A stretch of 64,000 nt of DNA from an uncultured Rhodospirillaceae bacterium (GTDB lineage: Bacteria > Pseudomonadota > Alphaproteobacteria > UBA8366). Each line of letters opens with the position of its first letter. Position 1 is the first letter of the stretch. The stretch lies in assembly GCA_913043025.1 (NCBI GenBank), contig CAJWLM010000001.1, positions 62,001 through 126,000 of the forward strand. The letters run 5' to 3'. Under the pieces are notes generated by a model that saw only the letters and a list, made by a program, of their open reading frames with translations, searched no databases and had not been told where the DNA came from. The translations under genes and the position numbers were made by a program. Below are positions 35,875 to 44,548 of this stretch, piece after piece.

Positions 35875-36666
35875 ATGGATCTTGGTATCGAAGGTAAACG
35901 TGCATTAGTCATGGGCGGAAGCTACGGAATGGGGAATGGCATTGCCCGGGCCTTGGCAGCGGAAGGGGTAAGCATTTATCTTACCGCGCGCAGTGGAGAT
36001 CTTCTCGCTGAGCAGGCTAAAAATATTTCGAAAGAATTCGGCGTCCAAGTTGAATTCGGTACTTGTGACCTTCTTAAATCGGGCGAGCTTGAGACGATGC
36101 TTGACGACGCACATAGCAAGTTTGGCGGAATTGATATTCAATTTAATAATTGCGGTGGGCCGCCAAGACTGTTGCCATCCGAAGCAGATGAAAAACTCTG
36201 GCATGAATGGTTTGATGTGATAGTGATGGCAGCAATTAAGGCGACGGGTTATGCGCTTCCCGGAATGCAAGAACAAGGTTGGGGTCGAGTCCTAACTATG
36301 ACGTCGTCTAATATCTATAATGCGTCGGTCGTGAATGTGCTTTCAAGTTCGTTGCGCATGGCACTTGTTGGCTGGTCAAAAGCACTATGTAAGGAAGTTG
36401 CTAAAGACGGCATTACGGTTAATTGCCTGGTGCCTGGCCGTATTTATACTGATCGGGTTAGGGCCGGTGATGAAGTGCGCGGAAAACACCTCGGCATCTC
36501 AGCGGACGAAGCACGAGATCAGATGGTTAAAAATGCTCCAATGGGGCGAGATGGTAAAATTGAGGAAATGGGTGCCTTGGCCGCTATGCTATGTGGCATG
36601 CCAGCTGGTTACATTAATGGCTCTGTTCTCCGTGCAGATGGTGGCCGTGTTGGCGTAAATTTCTAA
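35875..36666 (+). CDS. Atypical short-chain dehydrogenase/reductase (Tyr/Lys-lacking branch)
   Basis: 263 residues from the ATG at 35875, chosen over the upstream frame start at 35845 because it gives a family-like N-terminus (MDLGIEGKRALVMGGSYGMG). The cofactor motif GGSYGMGNGIARAL and NNCGGPP are SDR-like. The expected Y-x-x-x-K region reads VLSSSLRMALVGWSKALCKE, lacking both residues and resembling a known SDR branch with 'S..LR..VVGW.K'. The C-terminus INGSVLRADGGRVG is typical. It follows coxL after 13 bases and is likely the last enzyme gene of the operon. Confidence 0.83.
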   Translation: MDLGIEGKRALVMGGSYGMGNGIARALAAEGVSIYLTARSGDLLAEQAKNISKEFGVQVEFGTCDLLKSGELETMLDDAHSKFGGIDIQFNNCGGPPRLLPSEADEKLWHEWFDVIVMAAIKATGYALPGMQEQGWGRVLTMTSSNIYNASVVNVLSSSLRMALVGWSKALCKEVAKDGITVNCLVPGRIYTDRVRAGDEVRGKHLGISADEARDQMVKNAPMGRDGKIEEMGALAAMLCGMPAGYINGSVLRADGGRVGVNF

Positions 36667-36687
36667 AGCCAACGGACATGTACAATT

Positions 36688-37416
36688 ATGGAACCTAAAA
36701 TACAGTTGCGCTCAGAAAAGCTTTATTGCGTCTTAATCTCGACTTTTGTGGTTTTATTGGTCATTACAAATATCATTGGGGTCAAACTATTCTTAGCATT
36801 CCCGACAGCAATGCCCAATGGGCTTTTCGGTGAACCAATAACACTTACTACTGGGTTGATCACATATCCATTGACGTTTCTTCTCACTGACTTTGTTTGT
36901 GAGGTCTATGGTCGAAGACGCGCAAACTTAATGGTTTTTACGGGTTTCGGACTGAGTATACTGGCATTACTGTTCGTTCAAGTTGCTCTAACCTTGCCTG
37001 GTGCCCCTGCGTGGTCATCAGGTAATGAACATTTTGAAACCATAAGGGAAATGCAGATTGCTTATGAGTCAGTCTTTACATTGCCAGGGTTTTTAATTTT
37101 TGCATCCATGACCGCATATCTGATAGCTCAGCTTATTGATGTGCGTTTATACCATTTTTGGAAACGTGTTACATCAGGACGCCACTTGTGGCTCAGGAAT
37201 AACGCCTCAACCATGTTCTCTCAGCTGATAGATACAATAATCGTAAATTCAATTTTTCTCAAATGGGGCATGGGGCTTGGATGGCAGCTGGTAATACAGA
37301 TCATTATCGCGGCGTATCTTTTTAAAATACTGATTGCTGCGATTGATACGCCACTTATATATGCGGGTGTTGCTCTATCTCGCAGATTTGGCCTTAGTCC
37401 GTTACCCGCAGCTTAG
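36688..37416 (+). CDS. Queuosine precursor transporter (VUT family, YhhQ-like)
   Basis: 242 residues with about six hydrophobic helices. Family signatures are LLVITNIIGVKLF at helix 1, LITYPLTFLLTDFVCEVYGRRRANLMV and SMTAYLIAQLIDVRLYHFWKR, with LRNNASTMFSQLIDTIIV later. The family takes up preQ0/preQ1 or queuosine bases for tRNA modification. It starts 22 bases after the SDR stop, so it may be read from the same transcript, though its role appears unrelated. No preQ1 riboswitch can fit in the gap. Confidence 0.9.
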   Translation: MEPKIQLRSEKLYCVLISTFVVLLVITNIIGVKLFLAFPTAMPNGLFGEPITLTTGLITYPLTFLLTDFVCEVYGRRRANLMVFTGFGLSILALLFVQVALTLPGAPAWSSGNEHFETIREMQIAYESVFTLPGFLIFASMTAYLIAQLIDVRLYHFWKRVTSGRHLWLRNNASTMFSQLIDTIIVNSIFLKWGMGLGWQLVIQIIIAAYLFKILIAAIDTPLIYAGVALSRRFGLSPLPAA

Positions 37417-37534
37417 ATATCGAAGAAAGTGAACGGTATTAACAGCGTAAAATTTGCACTTGTGATATTTGGGATCGAACAAAGTGTCTTGTTTTCAGGG
37501 GCATAGTCGTACCTTATGATTTTCTGACACATTT

Positions 37535-38347
37535 CTAAACAATTGGGTCGCTGACGAAAGGCTGTAAGCCGCCAAAATCACCGATCAAACTCATATGAGC
37601 GATAAGCCCAATATCAGGTTGCCAGATATAGACTGGGCAGGCGGGTGGTTCGAGACTGAAACCTCTATCGGCATCAGTCTCCAATGCCATAGGTAATTGA
37701 AATGCAATGCTGGGTGAAACGGACGCTATTGTACCTGCCCAACTTACCTGTAATTGTCGGTGGAGATGACCGCAGACAATCCGAATGACCTGTGGATTTT
37801 GCTCAATGATATTTGCTAAGAGCTCACTCCCTTGAAATTGATGCCTGTCAAGAAAATTGACGCCCGTCTTGAACGGGGGATGATGCATAAATATAAGCGT
37901 AGGTTGATCGGGCTTTTCATGAAGAATGTTTTGCAGCCATTCGCAGCGTTTGCCGCATATTTCGCCCTTATTTTCGCCCGGTATCATTGTGTCAAGGCCG
38001 ATTAGCCGCAGAGGGCCCGTATCAACCGAGTATTGCAGAAATGTTCCACTTTCTGGCAAGTATCCCAAATCAGAGAAATGCTCGCGTATCAAAGTACGGT
38101 TATCGTGATTACCTGGTATGACATAATAAGGCGAGCGAAGTTGGTCGAGCTTTTTACGTAAGTTTGCATAATTTTGACGTTTAGTTCGTTGAACTAAATC
38201 ACCCGTCACCAAAATTGCATTAGGTGGTGTTTCCCAAGAATTTATGTGTCCAATAGCATTTTCAAGGGCTACTTCGGTGTCAATTTTTTGTTTGAGAAGT
38301 ATACCATCATCGCGCAGATGCATGTCCGATATTTGAGCTATGATCAT
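37535..38347 (-). CDS. Calcineurin-like phosphodiesterase (CpdA/Icc family)
   Basis: 270 residues from the ATG at 38347. The metallophosphoesterase motifs occur in order: DMHLRDDG (D-x-H), VTGDLVQR (GD), PGNHDNR (GNHD), FMHHPPF and CGHLHRQ (GHxH). This is the layout of class III cyclic-nucleotide phosphodiesterases such as 3',5'-cAMP phosphodiesterase. It is 43 bases downstream of sat on the same strand. Since the family also hydrolyses other phosphodiesters, a link with sulfur-nucleotide by-products is possible but only inferred. Confidence 0.85.
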   Translation of the reverse strand: MIIAQISDMHLRDDGILLKQKIDTEVALENAIGHINSWETPPNAILVTGDLVQRTKRQNYANLRKKLDQLRSPYYVIPGNHDNRTLIREHFSDLGYLPESGTFLQYSVDTGPLRLIGLDTMIPGENKGEICGKRCEWLQNILHEKPDQPTLIFMHHPPFKTGVNFLDRHQFQGSELLANIIEQNPQVIRIVCGHLHRQLQVSWAGTIASVSPSIAFQLPMALETDADRGFSLEPPACPVYIWQPDIGLIAHMSLIGDFGGLQPFVSDPIV

Positions 38348-38390
38348 CCTATCGCCACGACCGGAGGAGGGGTGCATTTTAAATGTCTAA

Positions 38391-39563
38391 CTATTTTAAA
38401 GTGGAATAGTATTTTCTCAACACTTCAACAACTTCCGGACGACTAAACTCAACAGGAATATCATCGCCATTTTCCAGCATCTCTCGAAATTTTGTGCCAG
38501 AAATTTGGACGCGGTCTTCTGGCTTACTTGGACTTGTTTTTTCCGTTGCCATTCCCTGGCATTTTTTGCAATAGAAGGTTATGTCAATTTTAAGTGGCTG
38601 GGTTTCTAGTGCCCCTTCCCAAAGCTCATCAAAAATTTCTTGCGCGTCGTACGGTCCATAATAATCTCCGACACCGGCATGATCACGCCCCACAATAAGA
38701 TAGGCACAACCAAAATTTTGCCGGATTAATGCGTGAAATAGGGCCTCTCTTGGGCCAGCGTAACGCATTTCAATTGGATATCCGCCTTGCAAGGCTGTTC
38801 CAGGGACAAAATAGTTATCGATCATTGTAGCGATGGCTTCAGTTCGGGTTTCAGCGGGGATATCTCCTTCTTTTAACTTCCCGAGCACTTGGTGTATGAA
38901 AACCCCGTCTGTGATTTCAATTGCTATTTTGACAAGATGTTCATGACTTCGATGCATAGGATTCCTAGTTTGAAAGGCGGTCACTTTGGACCAGCCTAGT
39001 TCATCAAAAAGTGCTCTTGTCTCAGCGGGTCTGAGATAAAGGTCCTTGTAATCGTTGGGCATGTCACCTTCATCAAAGACTTCGATGGATCCGCCCAGGT
39101 TTATATCACGTTGTTCAAGAACTTTTTTGACACCGGGATGGTTCACATCGGTAGTCCCGAATATATTATTATTTTCAAAATCTTTATCGATTTCAAATTT
39201 CTCAGAGACATGCATGATCGCCATGGCCTTGCCAGTATCCTCATCAAATAACGCAACATCGTCACCGATTTTAATTTGGTCCGCCAAGCTCCGGTCGGCA
39301 GAAAGCGTTATTGGGATTGGCCAGAATAATCCATTTTGGAGTTTCATTTCGGCACAGGTTCCATGCCAATCAGCCTCACACATAAAGCCGTCTAGTGGTG
39401 TGTAAGCACCCATCGATAACATCAGCACATCGGATGTTTCACGGCTAGACATTGGAACTTTGATGAGATTGTCTGTTCGTTTGCTCGCGGCCACCCGATC
39501 GCTTTTTGCAAGTAGTAATGCGTTTAAGCTTTTACCCCCATGCGGTGTCACTAAGTTTACCAT
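38391..39563 (-). CDS. sat: Sulfate adenylyltransferase (ATP sulfurylase, dissimilatory type)
   Basis: 390 residues; the start is the ATG at 39563 with TAGGAG 7 bases upstream. Nucleotide-binding motifs: AFQTRNPMHRSHEHLVK (QxRNPxHxxH) and IVGRDHAGVGDYYGPYDAQE. A Cys pair (FYCKKCQGM) near the C-terminus fits the zinc site of the dissimilatory type. No APS-kinase domain is fused. In the oxidative direction it turns APS and pyrophosphate into sulfate and ATP. It is divergent from aprMBA, whose product supplies APS. Confidence 0.95.
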   Translation of the reverse strand: MVNLVTPHGGKSLNALLLAKSDRVAASKRTDNLIKVPMSSRETSDVLMLSMGAYTPLDGFMCEADWHGTCAEMKLQNGLFWPIPITLSADRSLADQIKIGDDVALFDEDTGKAMAIMHVSEKFEIDKDFENNNIFGTTDVNHPGVKKVLEQRDINLGGSIEVFDEGDMPNDYKDLYLRPAETRALFDELGWSKVTAFQTRNPMHRSHEHLVKIAIEITDGVFIHQVLGKLKEGDIPAETRTEAIATMIDNYFVPGTALQGGYPIEMRYAGPREALFHALIRQNFGCAYLIVGRDHAGVGDYYGPYDAQEIFDELWEGALETQPLKIDITFYCKKCQGMATEKTSPSKPEDRVQISGTKFREMLENGDDIPVEFSRPEVVEVLRKYYSTLK

Positions 39564-39891
39564 CGACAATCTCCTAATTCTCCATTCACGACCTCTTCTA
39601 GCAAAGGATTTGGCAGGCTGACCAGAAATTTTAATTGCTGGTGGTGGGATGTGTTTTGTTCAATCAATGTCCAGCGTGGAAAATATGCTCATGCGTCTAA
39701 GCTTCCAATGCAAGTTTTGGAAAAATTTAAGCCCAGAAAAATTCGAATGGCCGCCTTAAGATGGGTCAAAGTATGAGATGAAGGCGATCTTCTCTTGACC
39801 CAAGCCCATTCTGAGTGCACAACGGTACTAGCAACTGTCAACCGGGATTGGCTGCCGACGGCAAGCGGCGTCTGATCCGGAGGGGGGAGAT
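39564..39891. other. Divergent regulatory region between sat and aprMBA
   Basis: 328 bases that must hold both promoters. A -35-like TTGACC at about 39795 points toward aprM but has no convincing -10 at the right distance. A small GCCG/CGGC inverted repeat lies near 39853-39868. The ribosome site of aprM (GGAGGGGG) is at the right end. No gene or RNA was recognised. Confidence 0.4.
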
Positions 39892-40677
39892 ATGTTCTCA
39901 ATAAATCCATTTGCTACGCTCTCATCATCCGTAGCACCTATCATCATGCAGAGTTATGTTGTGATAATGGTTCTCCTAGTCGCCTTGGGGACCATTTACG
40001 ACACGATACATCGTGGAAGTGCCAAGTATTTTTTTTCTAATTGGGGAAAAGCTAAGAAGTCCAGTTTGCGAACATTGGGCGGTGGAGAAATGGTGGGGCA
40101 CGCTGTTAAAACCGCTGTAGCGAATGTTGCGCTGTCCAGTGAGTTTTGCAATCAGAAGCGCCGAATAGCCCACCTGTTAGGCATGTGGGGCTTCACTATA
40201 TATGCGTTGGCGACCGCAGTTATGGTGTTTCAGTATCCGACCCCAACAAGTCCTACTCCGGCAATCATCCCGCAGCTTTGGTGGTTGGGTGCTGCCATGG
40301 TTTGTATTGGTGGCTACTGGTTTTGGTTTTTCATTCGTGTGGATGTATTGGCCGAGGGTGGTTCGCCATTCCGCTTAATGAGAGCAGATATGTTTGTTGT
40401 TCTCTTGATGACGAGCTGTACGGTAGCTTTGATATGGGCCTATTTGCAGGGGATAGAGAGTGCATGGGCTAATGTTTCTCTCGGAATATACTTAATCCTC
40501 ACAACAGCTCTTTTCGGATCGGTGCCCTGGACGAAATTCGCACACATGTTCTTCAAACCTGCGGCTGCTCTGCAAAAACGTGTGGCTATTGCAGATGGAT
40601 CACGCAGTAATCTTCCGGAACCAGCTGATAAGCCGGCGACCCTAGGTGACCCGCGACGCCACCCCTCAAATTACTGA
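39892..40677 (+). CDS. aprM: Adenylylsulfate reductase membrane anchor AprM
   Basis: 261 residues with about five to six membrane helices (roughly 15-35, 100-120, 127-148, 165-185 and 195-213), basic loops and a Pro-rich C-terminal tail. It sits directly before aprB and aprA, in the order known for the aprM-type loci of sulfur-oxidising bacteria and marine alphaproteobacteria. It is thought to take electrons from AprBA into the quinone pool. His residues in EMVGHAVKTA, RIAHLLGMWGF and KFAHMFFKP are candidate haem ligands. Ribosome site GGAGGGGGGA is close to the ATG. Confidence 0.9.
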   Translation: MFSINPFATLSSSVAPIIMQSYVVIMVLLVALGTIYDTIHRGSAKYFFSNWGKAKKSSLRTLGGGEMVGHAVKTAVANVALSSEFCNQKRRIAHLLGMWGFTIYALATAVMVFQYPTPTSPTPAIIPQLWWLGAAMVCIGGYWFWFFIRVDVLAEGGSPFRLMRADMFVVLLMTSCTVALIWAYLQGIESAWANVSLGIYLILTTALFGSVPWTKFAHMFFKPAAALQKRVAIADGSRSNLPEPADKPATLGDPRRHPSNY

Positions 40678-40715
40678 TTAATCTTTATTCGTTCAACTAG
40701 GAGAAAGTTAAACCA

Positions 40716-41234
40716 ATGCCAACTTTCGTATATATGACCCGCTGTGATGGCTGTGGACACTGTGTTGATATATGTCCCTCAGATATCATGCACATCGATA
40801 AAACATACCGACGTGCGTACAACATTGAACCCAATATGTGTTGGGAGTGCTACTCTTGTATTAAGGCCTGCCCTCAGAACGCGATTGACGATAGAGGCTA
40901 CGCTGACTTCGCTCCAATGGGACATAGTGTTCGCGTCCTTCGCGAACCCGAAAAAGGAACGATTTCTTGGAAATTAAAATTTCGCGACGGTACGGTAAAA
41001 GAGTTTGTGTCGCCTATTCGGACAACTGAATGGGGCTCAATTCCGTCTGCGGAGACATACAACGCACCCAAATCAAATGAATATAAAACCCAAGAACTAT
41101 CACATGAGCCTGACGCACTTAACCTTGAAGATGGCTTGCCGGCTTTGGTGCCAGACCAGCTTGAAAAATACAGCGTACCGAATGCGGTAGGCCATAACTC
41201 CAAATCAAAACAACTCAAGCAGGAGGCAGTTTGA
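40716..41234 (+). CDS. aprB: Adenylylsulfate reductase beta subunit
   Basis: 172 residues. The N-terminal part carries two 4Fe-4S motifs: CDGCGHCVDICP and CWECYSCIKACP. The following segment (DRGYADFAPMGHSVRVL and TISWKLKFRDG) is the AprB-specific extension that wraps around AprA. It relays electrons from the FAD of AprA to AprM. An AGGAG site lies 13 bases ahead of the ATG; the stop shares one base with the aprA ATG (TGATG). Confidence 0.96.
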   Translation: MPTFVYMTRCDGCGHCVDICPSDIMHIDKTYRRAYNIEPNMCWECYSCIKACPQNAIDDRGYADFAPMGHSVRVLREPEKGTISWKLKFRDGTVKEFVSPIRTTEWGSIPSAETYNAPKSNEYKTQELSHEPDALNLEDGLPALVPDQLEKYSVPNAVGHNSKSKQLKQEAV

Positions 41235-43075
41235 TGGGGCTGTTTGGAGGTAGAAAAACTATCACCGTTGATACCGATATATTGGTAATCGGTGGGGGAA
41301 TGGCCGGCTGTGGAGCGACTTATGAGTCCCGTTTTTGGGGCCGGGACCTCAAGGTCGTTACCGTAGAGAAAGCCAACATAGAACGCAGTGGTGCGGTGGC
41401 CCAGGGCTTATATGCAATAAATTGCTACATGGGAATGCAATGGGATGAGAACCAACCAGAAGATTTTGTTCGGTATGCCCGAAATGATTTGATGGGCTTA
41501 ACTCGCGAAGATCTCAGTTATGACATTGCTCGCCATGTGGACTCGACTGTTCATAAATTCGATGAATGGGGATTGCCAATTATGCGTGACCCTGAGACTG
41601 GACGCTATCAGCGTGAGGGTAAATGGCAGATTATGATCCATGGTGAAAGTTACAAGCCGATTGTTGCCGAGGCAGCTCGTAAGGCTGCGGATGAGGTTTA
41701 CAACCGCATTATGGTTACGCATCTGCTAAAGGATAAAAATAATGCAAATAGAGTTTCTGGTGCGGTCGGCTTTAATGTCCGAACCGGTGATTTTTATGTT
41801 TTCCGTGCCAAGGCAGTCATAGTTTCGGCAGGTGGAGCATCTCATATATTTAAACCGCGTGCCGTTGGAGAGGGAATGGGACGTACGTGGTATGCACCAT
41901 GGAGTAGTGCCTCTGCTTATGCTTTGCCAATTTTAGCCGGAGCAAAGATGACCCAGATGGAAAACCGTATCGTCCTTTGTCGTTTCAAGGATGGCTATGG
42001 CCCGGTTGGTGCTTACTTCTTGCATCTCAAAACATATACAGAAAATGCATATGGTGAGAACTATGAAAAAACATGGTACGAACACACCAAAAATCTTGTT
42101 GGCGATTACATAGATCGAGAGCCAACACCAACTTGCTTGCGCAATCATGCTTTCCATGAGGAAATGCGCGCTGGTCGCGGTCCTATTCGTATGGTTACAA
42201 AGGAAGCATTTCAGGACCCCCATAAGGAGACTGTTGGGTGGGAAAACTTCTTGGGCATGACTATAGGGCAGGCAGTTGTTTGGGCCTCGCAAAATATTGA
42301 CCCAAAGCATACGAATCCTGAACTGACTACGTCTGAACCATATGTGATGGGCTCCCATGCAACTTGCTCTGGCGCATGGGCCAGTGGGCCAGAAGATTAT
42401 GCACCTGATGAATATCAATGGGGATATAACAGGATGATGACCGTGGACGGGTTGTTCGGTGCGGGTGATACAATAGGCGGTACAGCACACAAATTTTCAT
42501 CTGGTTCGTTCACTGAGGGACGTATTGCCGCCAAAGCAGCTGTTAATTATGTGAATGATCTCAAGGATCAACCTGAAGTTTGTGAGCAAGAATATCAGGA
42601 GCTTGAGGAAATAATTTACCAGCCACTCGAAAACTATAGGGTCGGTCGCAATGAAATTGTTGCTGGGACTGTATCACCAAGTTACATGCTGCCGATCCAG
42701 GGGCTCCAGCGACTTGAAAAGATTATGGATGAGTACGTTGGTGGTATATCAGTTGGGTATGTTACCAATGAACCAATGTTAGAGCGCGGTCTTGAGCATC
42801 TACAAATGCTGAAGGAGGATATTCCACACCTCGGAGCTGAAGATTTGCATCAGCTGCAGAGAGCCTGGGAGTTACATCATCGTGTATTAGCATCTGAGTG
42901 CGTAACCCAACATACGCTTTTTCGTAAGGAAACTCGTTGGCCAGGTTATTATTATCGGGGTGATCACCCAAAACTTGATGATAAAGATTGGCATTGCCTT
43001 ACTCTGTCTCAATACGATAAGGAAAACGACAGCTGGCAAATGGATAAGGCGCCCGTGTATCACATAGTCAATTGA
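41234..43075 (+). CDS. aprA: Adenylylsulfate reductase alpha subunit
   Basis: 613 residues; the ATG at 41234 has AGGAGG 7 bases upstream inside aprB. The FAD-binding motif LVIGGGMAGCGATYESRFWG is near the N-terminus; KANIERSGAVAQGLYAINCY and GLFGAGDTIGGTAHKFSSGS are AprA signatures, and the C-terminal helical region is complete. The enzyme interconverts APS with sulfite and AMP. With sat, and without dsr genes here, the likely direction is sulfite oxidation, for energy or to remove sulfite from sulfonate breakdown. It is followed by a strong terminator. Confidence 0.96.
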   Translation: MGLFGGRKTITVDTDILVIGGGMAGCGATYESRFWGRDLKVVTVEKANIERSGAVAQGLYAINCYMGMQWDENQPEDFVRYARNDLMGLTREDLSYDIARHVDSTVHKFDEWGLPIMRDPETGRYQREGKWQIMIHGESYKPIVAEAARKAADEVYNRIMVTHLLKDKNNANRVSGAVGFNVRTGDFYVFRAKAVIVSAGGASHIFKPRAVGEGMGRTWYAPWSSASAYALPILAGAKMTQMENRIVLCRFKDGYGPVGAYFLHLKTYTENAYGENYEKTWYEHTKNLVGDYIDREPTPTCLRNHAFHEEMRAGRGPIRMVTKEAFQDPHKETVGWENFLGMTIGQAVVWASQNIDPKHTNPELTTSEPYVMGSHATCSGAWASGPEDYAPDEYQWGYNRMMTVDGLFGAGDTIGGTAHKFSSGSFTEGRIAAKAAVNYVNDLKDQPEVCEQEYQELEEIIYQPLENYRVGRNEIVAGTVSPSYMLPIQGLQRLEKIMDEYVGGISVGYVTNEPMLERGLEHLQMLKEDIPHLGAEDLHQLQRAWELHHRVLASECVTQHTLFRKETRWPGYYYRGDHPKLDDKDWHCLTLSQYDKENDSWQMDKAPVYHIVN

Positions 43076-43086
43076 TAAATTAAGAA

Positions 43087-43124
43087 AATATGGTTGGGTA
43101 TTATTTTACCCGGCCATATTTTTT
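43087..43124 (+). terminator. Rho-independent terminator of aprMBA
   Basis: A 14-bp stem (43087-43100 with 43107-43120, including two G-T wobbles) with loop TTATTT, followed by a run of T to 43124. It begins 11 bases after the aprA stop. Confidence 0.9.
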
Positions 43125-43138
43125 GTTATTAGCATCTC

Positions 43139-43558
43139 ATGGAAGAGAGCTACTTTCTATTATTTTTAAGCGCATTACTCGCAGCAACTATCGTACCGAT
43201 TTCTTCGGAAGTGATGTTGATGGGCTTTGTAACAGCATCGAACAAAGACGCCTGGTCTTTTTTTTTAGTCGCAAGTGCAGGCAATATTCTTGGTGCGGTT
43301 ATTAACTGGCTATTAGGCCGCTTCTGTATCACTTGGCAGAAATTTAAATGGTTTCCGGTCTCAAGGGTACGTCTGAATAAAACAACTAAGTGGTTTAACC
43401 GGTTCGGTGTCTGGAGCCTGTTGCTTGCCTGGGTCCCAGTTGTTGGTGACGCGCTTACTGTGGCCGCTGGTTTTTTTCGCATTCGATTTTGGCTTTTCCT
43501 TGTTTTAGTAACCGTCAGTAAGGCGGGCAGATACGCTGCTATATTGATCCTTTTTTAA
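43139..43558 (+). CDS. YqaA-family (DedA-like, VTT domain) membrane protein
   Basis: 139 residues with about four hydrophobic segments. Features typical of YqaA: ATIVPISSEVMLMGFV at the N-terminus, ASAGNILGAVINWLLGRF, and WVPVVGDALTVAAGFFRI. DedA-superfamily proteins act in the inner membrane, probably in lipid scrambling or proton-linked transport. It begins just after the apr terminator and ends convergent with the lyase gene. Confidence 0.85.
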   Translation: MEESYFLLFLSALLAATIVPISSEVMLMGFVTASNKDAWSFFLVASAGNILGAVINWLLGRFCITWQKFKWFPVSRVRLNKTTKWFNRFGVWSLLLAWVPVVGDALTVAAGFFRIRFWLFLVLVTVSKAGRYAAILILF

Positions 43559-43587
43559 TCTGAATTACGAAAAGAAAAAATTTGGCA

Positions 43588-44538
43588 TTATTTCTTCGCC
43601 ATTTGATTATAACTCTCGTACCCTGCCACTTGCCGGCCCTCGAGATGCTTGTTGTCATATTCGACAGTTTGGCGCTCAATTTCCCACATATCCGGAAGCC
43701 CAATAGCATCTTCAATTTCCTCGCGTACCTCTTTGGCTTTTTCCATATCAAAAGATGCGACACCAGTTTCTTGTACACCTTTCCAAAGGTCAATTACGCC
43801 AGCAACAGATGCTAAGATCGTTGCCAGTGGATAAGAAATCATTTGAAACCCGTATGCCTCAATTTCTTCTATAGGCAAACCATTAAAATAAGTGGTCGTT
43901 GAGAGTGTTGCATCGGTATCTGGGAACTCCTGTCTAAACCGTTCCATGGAATCTTTTGTCCTGGTCATAGGCTGAATCGAGTCCACCCCCATCTCTTTTA
44001 ATGCTCTCGCTCGCCGTCCCGCCTCTTTCCAAGAGCCATTAACTGCATTTCCCGCATCCGTTCGTCCCGAGATTAGTATATCTGCACCATTTTTTTCACG
44101 AGACTTCAATGCAAATTCAATCCGCCTCATAAATTCATCAAAACCAACTACGTGTTCGAGACCACGATGGTAGGAGGCTCTCTTAGGGAAGAATTGGTCT
44201 TCTATATTTATTCGTGCGATTCCAGCCTTGTGAAATTCTTTTACTGTTCGCATGATATGAACCGGCTCACCATACCCGGTGCCAGCATCTGATATCACCG
44301 GAATATTGACATGGTCAGCAACTTTTCGCGCCGCCTCAATTTGTTCAGTCATGGTCATCACAGGCTCTGGCGTAACCAAATGAGCACCAGTCATCCAGCC
44401 GGCGCATTGGCAGCATTTAAATCCCATTCTCTCAAGAATGCGGCCCATTAAAGGGTCATGCGCTCCTGGAATTATAATTGTTTCTCCGCTCTTTATTAGG
44501 CTTTTGAGTTTAGCGGCTGGCGATTGTTCGGTTAACAT
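43588..44538 (-). CDS. Isocitrate lyase/PEP mutase superfamily protein
   Basis: 316 residues from the ATG at 44538, which has TAGGA 8 bases upstream; the frame is open much further only because it runs antiparallel codons inside the crotonase gene. The TIM-barrel signature is IIPGAHDPLMGRILE, VISDAGTGYGEP and ARINIEDQFFPKR. Where isocitrate lyase has KKCGH and methylisocitrate lyase PKRCGH, this protein has PKRASYHRG, so it belongs to another branch, perhaps a C-C lyase for a 2-hydroxy or dialkylmalate-type acid. It follows the crotonase gene by 10 bases, so both act in one pathway. Confidence 0.85.
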   Translation of the reverse strand: MLTEQSPAAKLKSLIKSGETIIIPGAHDPLMGRILERMGFKCCQCAGWMTGAHLVTPEPVMTMTEQIEAARKVADHVNIPVISDAGTGYGEPVHIMRTVKEFHKAGIARINIEDQFFPKRASYHRGLEHVVGFDEFMRRIEFALKSREKNGADILISGRTDAGNAVNGSWKEAGRRARALKEMGVDSIQPMTRTKDSMERFRQEFPDTDATLSTTTYFNGLPIEEIEAYGFQMISYPLATILASVAGVIDLWKGVQETGVASFDMEKAKEVREEIEDAIGLPDMWEIERQTVEYDNKHLEGRQVAGYESYNQMAKK

Positions 44539-44548
44539 ATGGGGCATC

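Noticed and set aside
41933-42490. 185-residue minus-strand frame inside aprA
   Set aside because: Shadow of a strongly conserved gene on the other strand.
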